16,819 nucleotides of DNA from Deltaproteobacteria bacterium (lineage in GTDB: Bacteria > Desulfobacterota_C > Deferrisomatia > Deferrisomatales > JACRMM01): NCBI GenBank assembly GCA_016218905.1, contig JACRCS010000740.1, forward strand, positions 1-16,819. Direction: 5' to 3'. The notes under the pieces are model-generated. The model saw nothing but the letters and a program-made list of their open reading frames with translations. It was not told the DNA's origin and did not search any database. Shown here in pieces: positions 1 through 6,524 of this stretch (its first letter is position 1; every line of letters starts with the position of its first letter). The position numbers and the translations under genes are program-made.

Positions 1-141
1 ATGGCCGAGGGGGTCGTGATGGTGCCCCACGGCTGGCCGGGAGAGCAGAACGCGAACCTGCTCACCGACACCAACTGCCGCGAGCAGATCCTCGGCTACC
101 CCGACATGAAGTCGCTCCTCTGCTCGGTGCGGCCGGCGTAG
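1..141 (+). CDS. Molybdopterin-dependent oxidoreductase, C-terminal end only (5' truncated)
   Basis: The open frame is cut by the window edge and ends at TAG 139-141. Its 46 codons contain PHGWPGEQNANLLTD followed by a GYPDMKSLLC stretch. This arrangement (a PHGW motif, then an N-x-N-x-L-T-D loop, then a short hydrophobic end) is typical of the C-terminal molybdopterin-dinucleotide-binding domain of DMSO-reductase-family enzymes such as thiosulfate/polysulfide reductases and formate-dehydrogenase-like proteins. The ATG at base 1 is almost certainly internal, since the family runs to 650 or more residues. Substrate cannot be judged from this fragment. A strong terminator follows 22 bases later, so this is the last gene of its transcript. 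Confidence 0.75.
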   Translation: MAEGVVMVPHGWPGEQNANLLTDTNCREQILGYPDMKSLLCSVRPA

Positions 142-163
142 CCGGTCCTCTCCTCTGGCTCAC

Positions 164-205
164 GCAAGGAACCGCCGTGCATGCAGAGGCGGTTCTTTGC
201 ATTTT
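164..205 (+). terminator. Intrinsic terminator after the molybdopterin oxidoreductase gene
   Basis: Bases 164-176 (GCAAGGAACCGCC) pair with 188-200 (GGCGGTTCTTTGC) as a 13-bp stem with one G-U pair and an 11-base loop. The stem is followed directly by ATTTT (201-205). It sits between the stop at 141 and the next start at 287, where a terminator is expected. Confidence 0.78.
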
Positions 206-276
206 CCCATGGAGCGTGACCGGCCGAATCCTCATGTTTCGCTTTCCGGTCGCCGATGTTGGGAAGGTGGTCGTCT

Positions 277-282
277 AGGAGG
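277..282 (+). promoter_or_regulatory. Ribosome binding site that fixes the start of the cNMP-binding gene
   Basis: A perfect AGGAGG lies 4 bases before ATG 287. The same frame is open back to an ATG at 197, but that codon has no such site, and the extra 30 residues look like noise and overlap the foot of the terminator. Confidence 0.7.
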
Positions 283-286
283 CCCC

Positions 287-751
287 ATGGACGCATCGTC
301 GGAGGTGTCGGTTCGTGAAGTACTCGCCCGGACGGAGCTCTTCCAGCCCGTCGGGGAGCAAGACCTCGCCAGGCTCGCAAAGCGGGCGGCCTTCCGGTAT
401 TTCGCCCCGGGGGACGTCATCTGTTACGAGGGCGAAGCCGCGGACACCCTCTACGTGATCGCGTCGGGCAGCGTCGCCATCCGCCTGAACGGGCAGACCG
501 ACCGGCCGATCTCGGTGCTCGACAGCGGGGACTTCTTCGGCGAGATCGCCCTGATCATCGGCGCCAGGAGGACGGCGACCGTCACGGCGGAGACGGAACT
601 CGCCCTCTTGGAGCTCCCCGGTGAGGAGATCCTCTCCCTCGCCGCGCGCTGCCTCCCCTTCCGCGTGCGCCTCGGGAAGATCGGCACCACGCGCTCCCGC
701 GGCTCCCTCGCCACCCGTCTCAGCAGCTCCCGGACGAACCCGCGGAGCTGA
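287..751 (+). CDS. Single-domain cyclic-nucleotide-binding (Crp/PKA regulatory-type) protein
   Basis: The protein has 154 residues. After a short N-terminal helix (about 1-30, ending in ELFQPVGEQDLARLA), a cNMP-binding beta barrel spans about 31-120: PGDVICYEGEAADTLYVIASG, then GDFFGEIALI and RRTATV. The last two are the phosphate-binding cassette, with its conserved Glu and Arg present; the usual Pro before that Arg is Arg here. No helix-turn-helix, kinase or channel domain follows, so this is not a Crp/Fnr transcription factor. The basic, Ser/Arg-rich tail (about 125-154) shows no recognisable fold. It is likely a cytosolic sensor or partner of another protein; ligand and target are unknown. 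It stands alone between a terminator and a promoter candidate for the next gene. Confidence 0.82.
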   Translation: MDASSEVSVREVLARTELFQPVGEQDLARLAKRAAFRYFAPGDVICYEGEAADTLYVIASGSVAIRLNGQTDRPISVLDSGDFFGEIALIIGARRTATVTAETELALLELPGEEILSLAARCLPFRVRLGKIGTTRSRGSLATRLSSSRTNPRS

Positions 752-799
752 GCTCGGCCACAGCAGGTTGAGGTTGAGGAACGGGTGGCCGCTCGGGTC

Positions 800-828
800 T
801 GGGCATGAGACACGTTCGAGGCTATCCT
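800..828 (+). promoter_or_regulatory. Candidate sigma70-type promoter for the RNase HI gene
   Basis: TGGGCA (800-805) and TATCCT (823-828) are separated by 17 bases, each matching four of six consensus positions. Transcription would begin near 835, before the AGGAG at 856-860 and the start at 869. An imperfect hairpin (CGGCCAC 755-761 with GTGGCCG 785-791) lies just upstream. Confidence 0.38.
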
Positions 829-868
829 TGCGCGATTCATCCTCCAGGAATGTGCAGGAGCCCGCCCG

Positions 869-1615
869 ATGTCCCTCGCCTCTCCGGATCTGATCGTCTA
901 CACCGACGGCGCGTGCTCGGGCAACCCGGGGCCGGGCGGCTGGGCCGCCGTTCTCGTCCGGGGGCCCGAGCGGATGGAGATCGGCGGGCGCGAGGCCGCG
1001 ACGACCAACAACCGGATGGAGATGCGCGCGGCCATCGAAGGGCTGCGCCATGCCCGGCCGGGCGAACGGGTCCACGTGGTCACCGACTCCCGCTACCTCC
1101 ACGACGGGATTTCCAAGTGGATTCACGGCTGGAAGCGCCGGGGTTGGACGAAGGCGGACGGCGGCGACGTGCTGAACCGCGAGGTCTGGGAAGAGCTCGA
1201 TCGGCTCGTCGCCACCCCCGGGCTCCGCGTCAGTTGGGAACACGTGCGGGGCCACGCGGGTCACGTCATGAACGAGCGCTGCGATGAGATCGCGACTGCC
1301 TTCGCGAGGGGAGAGCACCCGCCGCTCCACGTTTCCGGAAGCTCTTGGGCCGCGGGCGAAGCGGTCCGTCGGTCCGTCGACAGGAGGTCCGGGGAACCCC
1401 CCGCGACCGGTTCGCCTGCCCCGGGGGAGCGTCCCCCGACGCCGGCGTTCTATCCCGCCTACGTGAGCCTCGTGGGAGGGCGCGTCGCCGTGCACCGCAC
1501 CTGGCCCGAATGCGAGGCCAGGGTCCTCCACGTGAGCGGAGCTCGCCACCGGCGGGTGCGGACGCCGCGGGAGTACGGGGAGGCGCTCAGAGCGTGGGGG
1601 ATGTCCATTGGGTGA
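869..1615 (+). CDS. rnhA: Ribonuclease HI with C-terminal viroplasmin-like (Cauli_VI) domain
   Basis: This protein degrades the RNA strand of RNA-DNA hybrids (primers, R-loops) in the cytoplasm. Residues 8-145 are a full RNase HI domain. The metal-binding acids are D13 (YTDGACSGNPGPGG), E51 (NNRMEMRA), D73 (VTDSRY) and D139 (ERCDEIA), and the mobile-loop His is H129 in VRGHAGH. A Pro/Arg-rich linker (about 150-190) leads to about 50 residues with the pattern YPAYVSLVGGRV, W-x-E-C-x-A-R-V, SGARHRR. This resembles the Cauli_VI fold that helps RNases H hold hybrids. That domain is usually N-terminal, as in eukaryotic RNase H1. The 248 residues compare with 155 in E. coli. AGGAG (856-860) lies 8 bases before the ATG. 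The next gene starts inside this one. Confidence 0.9.
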   Translation: MSLASPDLIVYTDGACSGNPGPGGWAAVLVRGPERMEIGGREAATTNNRMEMRAAIEGLRHARPGERVHVVTDSRYLHDGISKWIHGWKRRGWTKADGGDVLNREVWEELDRLVATPGLRVSWEHVRGHAGHVMNERCDEIATAFARGEHPPLHVSGSSWAAGEAVRRSVDRRSGEPPATGSPAPGERPPTPAFYPAYVSLVGGRVAVHRTWPECEARVLHVSGARHRRVRTPREYGEALRAWGMSIG

Positions 1616-2615
1616 CGTCCGCCGCGCCTTCGTCCTCGCCGCGGGCTTCGGCACGCGGCTCCGGCCGCTGGCGGAAGAGCTCCCCAAGCCCGCCTGGCCT
1701 TTTTTCGACGTTCCGCTCGCTGCCCACGTGCTCCGGCTCCTCCACCGGTCCGGAGTGGGGGAGGGCGTGGTCAACCTCCACCACCTGCCGGACCTCCTCC
1801 AGGACGCCCTCACGCCGTGGGTGCCGGAGGGGTTGCGGGTCCACTGGAGCCGGGAGGCGGAGATCCTCGGCACGGGCGGGGCTCTCGCAGGCTGGCGCGC
1901 GTTTCTGGCGCAAGGCTCCTTCCTCCTCGCAAACGGAGACACGTACCAGGAGATCGACCTGGACGCCATGGAGCGTTTCCACCGCGAAAGGGGCGGCCTC
2001 GCAACGCTCGCACTGCGGCGGCTGCCGGCGGGCGACGCGGGCCCCATCGAGACGGACGCCGAGGGCCGGATCGTCCGCTTCCTCTCCTCGAGGCTTCCTG
2101 GGGCAGGAACCGGTACTCCTTGCGAGTTCACCGGCATCCACTGTCTCGAGCCGGAGATCCTCGAGCACCTGCCCCCGGGCCCGCACTGCATCAACGCCCA
2201 GGTGCACGCGAAGCTCGTCGCCCGCGGAGAACGCCTCTTCGGCTTCCCGGTCCCGGACCGGGCTTTCTGGAGCGACCTCGGCACGCCTGAGCGGTATCTC
2301 GGCTCGCACCGGGACCTCCTGGCCTCCGGAAGAGTGCCGCCGGGGCGCCCCGGCACCGTGATCCTCGGCCGAGAGCGGACCGCGGAGGGCGGCGACGTCG
2401 TCGGCCCTTCGTACCTGGGTCGCGGCGCGCGTGTCGAGGAGGGCGCCGTCGCGGGTCCGTTCGCGGTCGTGGGGAGTGGGGCCGTCGTGGCCTGCGGTAC
2501 GCGGCTGGAGGAGAGCGTCCTCTGGCCCGGCGCGACGACCAAGCGGGGTGACGTGCTCGGCAGGACGATTCTCTCTGCGTCGGGCCGCAGCCTCCGCGTC
2601 GGCCCGGGAGGTTAG
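1608..2615 (+). CDS. Sugar-phosphate nucleotidyltransferase with C-terminal left-handed beta-helix
   Basis: Residues about 6-230 form an NTP-transferase domain. It has the signature LAAGFGTRLRP (10-20), then K27-P28, the metal-binding D111 in LANGDT and a second acidic loop SDLGTPERYL (D223). Such enzymes join a sugar-1-phosphate to an NTP and release pyrophosphate; relatives include mannose-1-phosphate guanylyltransferase, glucose-1-phosphate nucleotidyltransferases and MurU. The C-terminal part (about 245-330) has hexapeptide-like turns (GDVVGPSYLGRGARVEEGAVAG), suggesting a left-handed beta-helix for oligomerisation. The sugar cannot be told from sequence. The start is TTG at 1608, overlapping the rnhA stop by 8 bases with GGGGGA at 1596-1601 before it, so the two are probably translationally coupled. 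No sugar kinase partner (AmgK-type) is adjacent. Confidence 0.85.
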   Translation: MGDVRRAFVLAAGFGTRLRPLAEELPKPAWPFFDVPLAAHVLRLLHRSGVGEGVVNLHHLPDLLQDALTPWVPEGLRVHWSREAEILGTGGALAGWRAFLAQGSFLLANGDTYQEIDLDAMERFHRERGGLATLALRRLPAGDAGPIETDAEGRIVRFLSSRLPGAGTGTPCEFTGIHCLEPEILEHLPPGPHCINAQVHAKLVARGERLFGFPVPDRAFWSDLGTPERYLGSHRDLLASGRVPPGRPGTVILGRERTAEGGDVVGPSYLGRGARVEEGAVAGPFAVVGSGAVVACGTRLEESVLWPGATTKRGDVLGRTILSASGRSLRVGPGG

Positions 2616-2682
2616 GGTCAGCGACCTGTGGCACGTCGCTCGGAAGCCGTGCTAACCTTCAGGCGAAGGAATGCGGTGGCTG

Positions 2683-2689
2683 AAGGAGG
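2683..2689 (+). promoter_or_regulatory. Strong ribosome binding site that fixes the DUF6178 gene start
   Basis: AAGGAGG sits 4 bases before ATG 2694. The frame is open further back to a GTG at 2628, but that codon has no comparable site and the extra 22 residues are basic and unlike the protein that follows. Confidence 0.7.
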
Positions 2690-2693
2690 CATC

Positions 2694-4403
2694 ATGGCGA
2701 TTCGCGCCGGGAATGAATCCGAGTCTCGGGAGCTCGTCTCCCGTCCCCTGGCAGGGGAGATCGACGAGATCCTCTCCGCCCGCGGGGCCGCGCGGGTCGA
2801 AAAGCTCCTGGCCTCGCAGGACCTCCCGCGCCTGGTCCCGCTCCTGCCCCCGGAGGAGCTCTTCTTCACGCTGAAGGAGATGGGGGAGGAGAACCTGCCC
2901 GACCTCCTGGCCCACGCCCGGGCTGACCAGGTGCAGTTCGTCCTCGACCTCGACCTCTGGCGCAAGGACCGGCTCCGCCCCGAGCGAACGGCGGCCTGGC
3001 TGCGGAGGCTCGCGGACGCTGGAGAAGGGGCCGTGCGGCGGTGGCTCAAGCAGCTCGAGCCCTCCACCTGGGTCGTCCTCTTGAACTCCGTGGCGAAGGT
3101 CAGGGTGGCCGATCCCGAGACCGATCCATTCCAGGAATCGACCGGCCGGGCACCCTTCACGCTGGACGGCGTGCACTACGTCTCGGCGGCCGAGGAGGCG
3201 GAGCCCGCGATCCGCCAGGTGCTCGCCACCGCACGGGAAGAGGACCCCCAGCTCTACTATCGACTGATGGAGTCGATCCCCCGGGACCCCGACCCGGAGC
3301 TCGAGGAACGCGCCTTCGATGAGAAACAGAGAAGGCTCGCCCACCGAGGCTTCCCGGGCTGGGAAGAGGCGTACGAGGTCTACGCCCGACTCTCGCCTCT
3401 GAGCCTCGAGACGCTCCCCCGGCGCGAGGAGCTCTCGCCCGAGGCGCCGGACGAGCCGGAAGTGGCGCCCCGCTACGCGCTGGCCGCCGGCGGCCCCTCC
3501 GCGGACTTTCTCTCCCGAGTCTTCGCCCGCTTGCCCGGTTCGGCCCTGGAGGCGGTCCGGGGTGAGCTCGCCTACCTCACCAACAAGGTCCTCGTCGCCG
3601 ACGGCTTCGACCCTAGCGAGCTCGACTCCTACGGGCGGGCGCTCCGGAAGGTGGCCGGCTACGTGTCGGTGGGGCTCGAGCTCTTCGCCGGTCCCGACGA
3701 GGTAAACGGCGCGAGCCTCCTCCAGCGCCATTGGCTCCAGCACCTCTTCCGGGCGGGGTGGACGCGCATCCGGCAGGTGCAGTCCAAGGCCCGGCGGTTC
3801 CTGGACAAGAGTTGGCCCTCGGCGAAGATGGAGCGGCTGCTCTTCCTGGACACTCCGCTGCCCGAAATCATCGACGGGGTGCTGCGCCGGCACCCGCTCT
3901 GGTACGCGGGGGAAGCCGAAGTGCCGCCCCTGCGCGATTTCGCGTCTTTATCCGAAGTGGAACGGGCGGAGAGGGCGATCGACAAGTCCGACTTCCTGGG
4001 CACGTTCCTCCTCTCGGTGGTGGATTTCCGGCTCGAGGACCTCCAGAAGGCCACGCTGCGGCTCGACGCCGAGAACCTGAAGAGCCGCACGGTCTTCCTG
4101 ACCGCCCTCCTGAACGCGGCCCTGGAGAGGGGGTTTCGCTTCGCACCGGTGGAGAGGCAGGCCGCGGCCGGCGGACTCGCGAAGCTCTGGACCGCCGACG
4201 AACCGCCGCGCCGGATCCGCCCCGAGCTGCTGGACGCGGCCTTCCAGTGGTCGAGGGCCATGGTCCAACCCTCCCAGGAGAGCGAGGGCTTTCTGGATGA
4301 GTTCATCGACGACGCCCTCGACCTCTTGGAGGAGGAGTTCGGTCATCTCGCCCCGGGTGAGCTCCCGGACCCGCGCTTCACCCGGGGGCTGTGGATCGTC
4401 TAG
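2694..4403 (+). CDS. DUF6178-family protein
   Basis: The protein has 569 residues, is acidic and mostly helical, and has no signal peptide or membrane segment. The N-terminal pattern (LLASQDLPRLVPLLPPEELFF, then LLAHARADQVQFVLDLDLW and RKDRL) is one I associate with DUF6178, a family of about 550 residues found mainly in Desulfobacterota. In it, short helical units count ways of being lost or held (PEEL, ADQVQ, PSTW). A middle region (about 255-400) has TNKVLVADG and SYGRALRKVAGYVSVGLELF. The C-terminal part ends in a run of acidic residues (FLDEFIDDALDLLEEEFGHL). No catalytic motif is visible and the function of the family is not known to me. Family assignment is from memory of the pattern. 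The next gene begins 24 bases downstream, so they may share a transcript. Confidence 0.65.
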   Translation: MAIRAGNESESRELVSRPLAGEIDEILSARGAARVEKLLASQDLPRLVPLLPPEELFFTLKEMGEENLPDLLAHARADQVQFVLDLDLWRKDRLRPERTAAWLRRLADAGEGAVRRWLKQLEPSTWVVLLNSVAKVRVADPETDPFQESTGRAPFTLDGVHYVSAAEEAEPAIRQVLATAREEDPQLYYRLMESIPRDPDPELEERAFDEKQRRLAHRGFPGWEEAYEVYARLSPLSLETLPRREELSPEAPDEPEVAPRYALAAGGPSADFLSRVFARLPGSALEAVRGELAYLTNKVLVADGFDPSELDSYGRALRKVAGYVSVGLELFAGPDEVNGASLLQRHWLQHLFRAGWTRIRQVQSKARRFLDKSWPSAKMERLLFLDTPLPEIIDGVLRRHPLWYAGEAEVPPLRDFASLSEVERAERAIDKSDFLGTFLLSVVDFRLEDLQKATLRLDAENLKSRTVFLTALLNAALERGFRFAPVERQAAAGGLAKLWTADEPPRRIRPELLDAAFQWSRAMVQPSQESEGFLDEFIDDALDLLEEEFGHLAPGELPDPRFTRGLWIV

Positions 4404-4427
4404 CGGCCCTCGGACGCAGGGCTGCTG

Positions 4428-6446
4428 GTGCACGGGCTCGCCCTCTATCTGACGACGCTGCTCGCGGCCCTGGGGGAGTCTACCGCCTTCGTCGGTCTCT
4501 TCGTCCCCGGAGTGGGTGCGGTGGTGGCGGCGGGGTTCTGGGCGGTCCGGTCGGGGGACAGCATCTGGTTGGTGGGCGCGCTGGCGAGCGCGGGTGCGAT
4601 CGTCGGTTTCGGGCTGAGCTATCACGCCGGGCGGGTGGGGGGGCCGCGGATCTCCGCTTGGAGCCGGCGAGCCGAAGGAGCCCTTGCCCGGGCGAGGCGC
4701 TTCTTCGAGCGGCACGGCTCCGTCAGCGTGTTTTGGGGGCACTTCTTCGGCCCGGTCCGCGCGTTCGTCGCCTTTGCCGCCGGGGTCGCCAACCTCTCGC
4801 CGCGGTCGTTCTGGGTCCCCGCCTCGCTAGGCGGCGTCGTCTGGGGTTACGCCCTCACGTTCGCGGGCGCGGCGGCCTCGGGCGGGCTCACCCTGGCGGA
4901 GGCGGAGCTCGGCCGCGGCAGCCTGATCCTCGCCGGGCTGGTCGTCCTGCTCTACCTCTCTCTGCGCCTCGCGTCGGCGCTCCTGGCCCTGGGCTTTCGG
5001 CTGGTGCCGAGGGCGAGCTCCGCGTTCTCGGCTGTGCTCGACCGCCTGGAGCGCTGGTCGCGCGCGAGCGGCTCCGCGCGTCCCCTTCCGGAGCTGGCGT
5101 CGTGGGTCCGCCGCAGGCTCTCCGCCGACCACGCGACGGGGCTCCTCCTCACCGCGGGCGCGGCCGCCTGTCTGTCTCTGGCGGTGGTCTTCTTCCTCCT
5201 CGTCGAAAGGCTCTTCTTCCGGGAGCCCGTCCTCCGCGTCGACGAACACGTCTTCCACGTCCTTCAACTGCTCCGCACCCCGGGCGCCGATCGTCTCTTG
5301 GCGTCCCTGGGCCGGCTCGGAAGCGGACCCGTCCTGGCCGCCGTCGCACTGTTCGGCGGCATGGCGCTGGTGCGATGCCGCAGGCGCTTCGAAGCGGCGC
5401 TGCTCCTCTTGGGGTTCGGCGTCGGCGAAGGGCTCACCTGGCTCATCAAGCAGGTGCTCGGGCCTTTGCGGCAAGTCGGCCCGGGCAGCCACGAGAGCTT
5501 CCCCAGCAACCACGCCTTCTCCTCGCTCGCCCTCTACGGTTTTCTTGCGTACGTGGCCGGGAGGTCCCTCTCCCCGCGTGCCCGGGGACACCTGTACGCC
5601 TCCGCGGGAGTCCTCTTCGTCGCCCTGGGCGCCAGCCGCGTCTACTTCGGCACGCAAGGGTTCAGCGACGTGGCGGGGGGGTACGCGCTCGGAGGGACCT
5701 GGCTCGCGGCCCTGGTGACGGCGACGGAGGCGCACCGCAGGTTCGGCCCCGTGCCGCCTCCCGTCCCGGCCGGCAGGGCCTTTCCGGCCGGTCTCGCCGC
5801 GGCGCTCCTTATCGCCGGCGCCTGGTATGCCACCCCCGCGGTGGAGTCGCCGCGCACGCCGGCGACGGCCGGCGAGGAGAGGGCGGTCGGACTGGCGGCC
5901 GCGCCGGACGTGGCAGCCGAAGCGGCTCGGATCTCCAGCCTGCCGGTCCAGAGGCTCCTGGGAGAGCCGGTGGGGACCTTTGCCCTGGTGCTCGTCTGCC
6001 CGGAGTCCGATCTCCTCGCGGCCGCGACGGCGGGTCGCTGGCAAGAGCCCGAGCCGCTCAGCCCCTCCTCCTTCCTGACGCGGCTCACCCCCGATTTCCT
6101 CGGAGCGGCTGCCCCGTCGTCGGATCCCGCCGCGCCGGTCTATCCGCTCTTCTGGCTCGGGAGGCCGCCGGAGCTGGTCCTCACGCGCGCTTCCCCGGAT
6201 ACCGGCCGGTGGACGGCCCGGCTCTGGCGAACGGGCCTCGCAGCGGCCGAAGGGGACGTTTGGGGTGCCTGGATCGCCTGGGAGCCGCCGAGCCGGCTGC
6301 TCCTGGGCGTTCCGCTCCCGCCTCGCGGAGATCTCCCCTCCGTCGAAGGCATCGACAGCCTCGCCGGCGCCCTCCTCGCCTCGGGCCGCTTCTCCCGCTC
6401 CTCGGCCGACCGCCCGCTGCTCTTGGTGCGGAGGGGGCGCCGGTAG
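4428..6446 (+). CDS. DedA / PAP2-like / LssY_C fusion membrane protein with degenerate PAP2 site
   Basis: Three domains occur in order. Residues about 1-170 are a DedA (SNARE-associated) membrane domain: LGES near residue 17, VPG, then FFERHG and GPVRAFVAFAAG. DedA proteins are linked to lipid carrier recycling and envelope homeostasis. Residues about 235-445 are a multi-helix PAP2 lipid-phosphatase domain. Residues about 490-672 resemble LssY_C (APVYPLFWLGRP, RWTARLWRTG). PAP2 needs K-x6-R-P, PSGH and S-R-x5-H-x3-D. Here the first is K341-x6-R348-Q349, the second is PSNH (359-362), and the third is S403-R404-x5-Q410-x3-D414, so the nucleophilic His is Gln. Phosphatase activity is therefore doubtful. 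In the DedA part, the Arg usually found in G-R-F is His (GHFFGPVR). The GTG start follows the DUF6178 stop by 24 bases. Confidence 0.88.
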   Translation: MHGLALYLTTLLAALGESTAFVGLFVPGVGAVVAAGFWAVRSGDSIWLVGALASAGAIVGFGLSYHAGRVGGPRISAWSRRAEGALARARRFFERHGSVSVFWGHFFGPVRAFVAFAAGVANLSPRSFWVPASLGGVVWGYALTFAGAAASGGLTLAEAELGRGSLILAGLVVLLYLSLRLASALLALGFRLVPRASSAFSAVLDRLERWSRASGSARPLPELASWVRRRLSADHATGLLLTAGAAACLSLAVVFFLLVERLFFREPVLRVDEHVFHVLQLLRTPGADRLLASLGRLGSGPVLAAVALFGGMALVRCRRRFEAALLLLGFGVGEGLTWLIKQVLGPLRQVGPGSHESFPSNHAFSSLALYGFLAYVAGRSLSPRARGHLYASAGVLFVALGASRVYFGTQGFSDVAGGYALGGTWLAALVTATEAHRRFGPVPPPVPAGRAFPAGLAAALLIAGAWYATPAVESPRTPATAGEERAVGLAAAPDVAAEAARISSLPVQRLLGEPVGTFALVLVCPESDLLAAATAGRWQEPEPLSPSSFLTRLTPDFLGAAAPSSDPAAPVYPLFWLGRPPELVLTRASPDTGRWTARLWRTGLAAAEGDVWGAWIAWEPPSRLLLGVPLPPRGDLPSVEGIDSLAGALLASGRFSRSSADRPLLLVRRGRR

Positions 6447-6462
6447 TGGCCCACGCGCCGAG

Positions 6463-6491
6463 TTGACAGGGCCGTAAGGGCTGGGAAGATT
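6463..6491 (+). promoter_or_regulatory. Sigma70-type promoter for the thioredoxin reductase-malQ pair
   Basis: A perfect TTGACA (6463-6468) is followed after 17 bases by AAGATT (6486-6491), matching three of six -10 positions. A start of transcription near 6498 would precede the AGGGAGG at 6514-6520 and the ATG at 6525. Confidence 0.5.
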
Positions 6492-6524
6492 CCGTGTGCC
6501 CGAAATCGAGGGCAGGGAGGTTCG

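Noticed and set aside
275..2542. Minus-strand open frame of about 750 codons opposite the cNMP-binding, RNase HI and nucleotidyltransferase genes
   Set aside because: The product is Arg/Pro/Gly-rich with no recognisable motif, and it spans three clear plus-strand genes and their gaps. In DNA this GC-rich, stop codons are rare in the complementary frames.
2629..2658. Sigma54-like or sigma70-like promoter before the DUF6178 gene
   Set aside because: TGGCACG (2629-2635) is a perfect -24 element, but the -12 element reads TCGGA without the essential GC. As a sigma70 site (TGGCAC, 18 bases, TAACCT) both boxes are poor.
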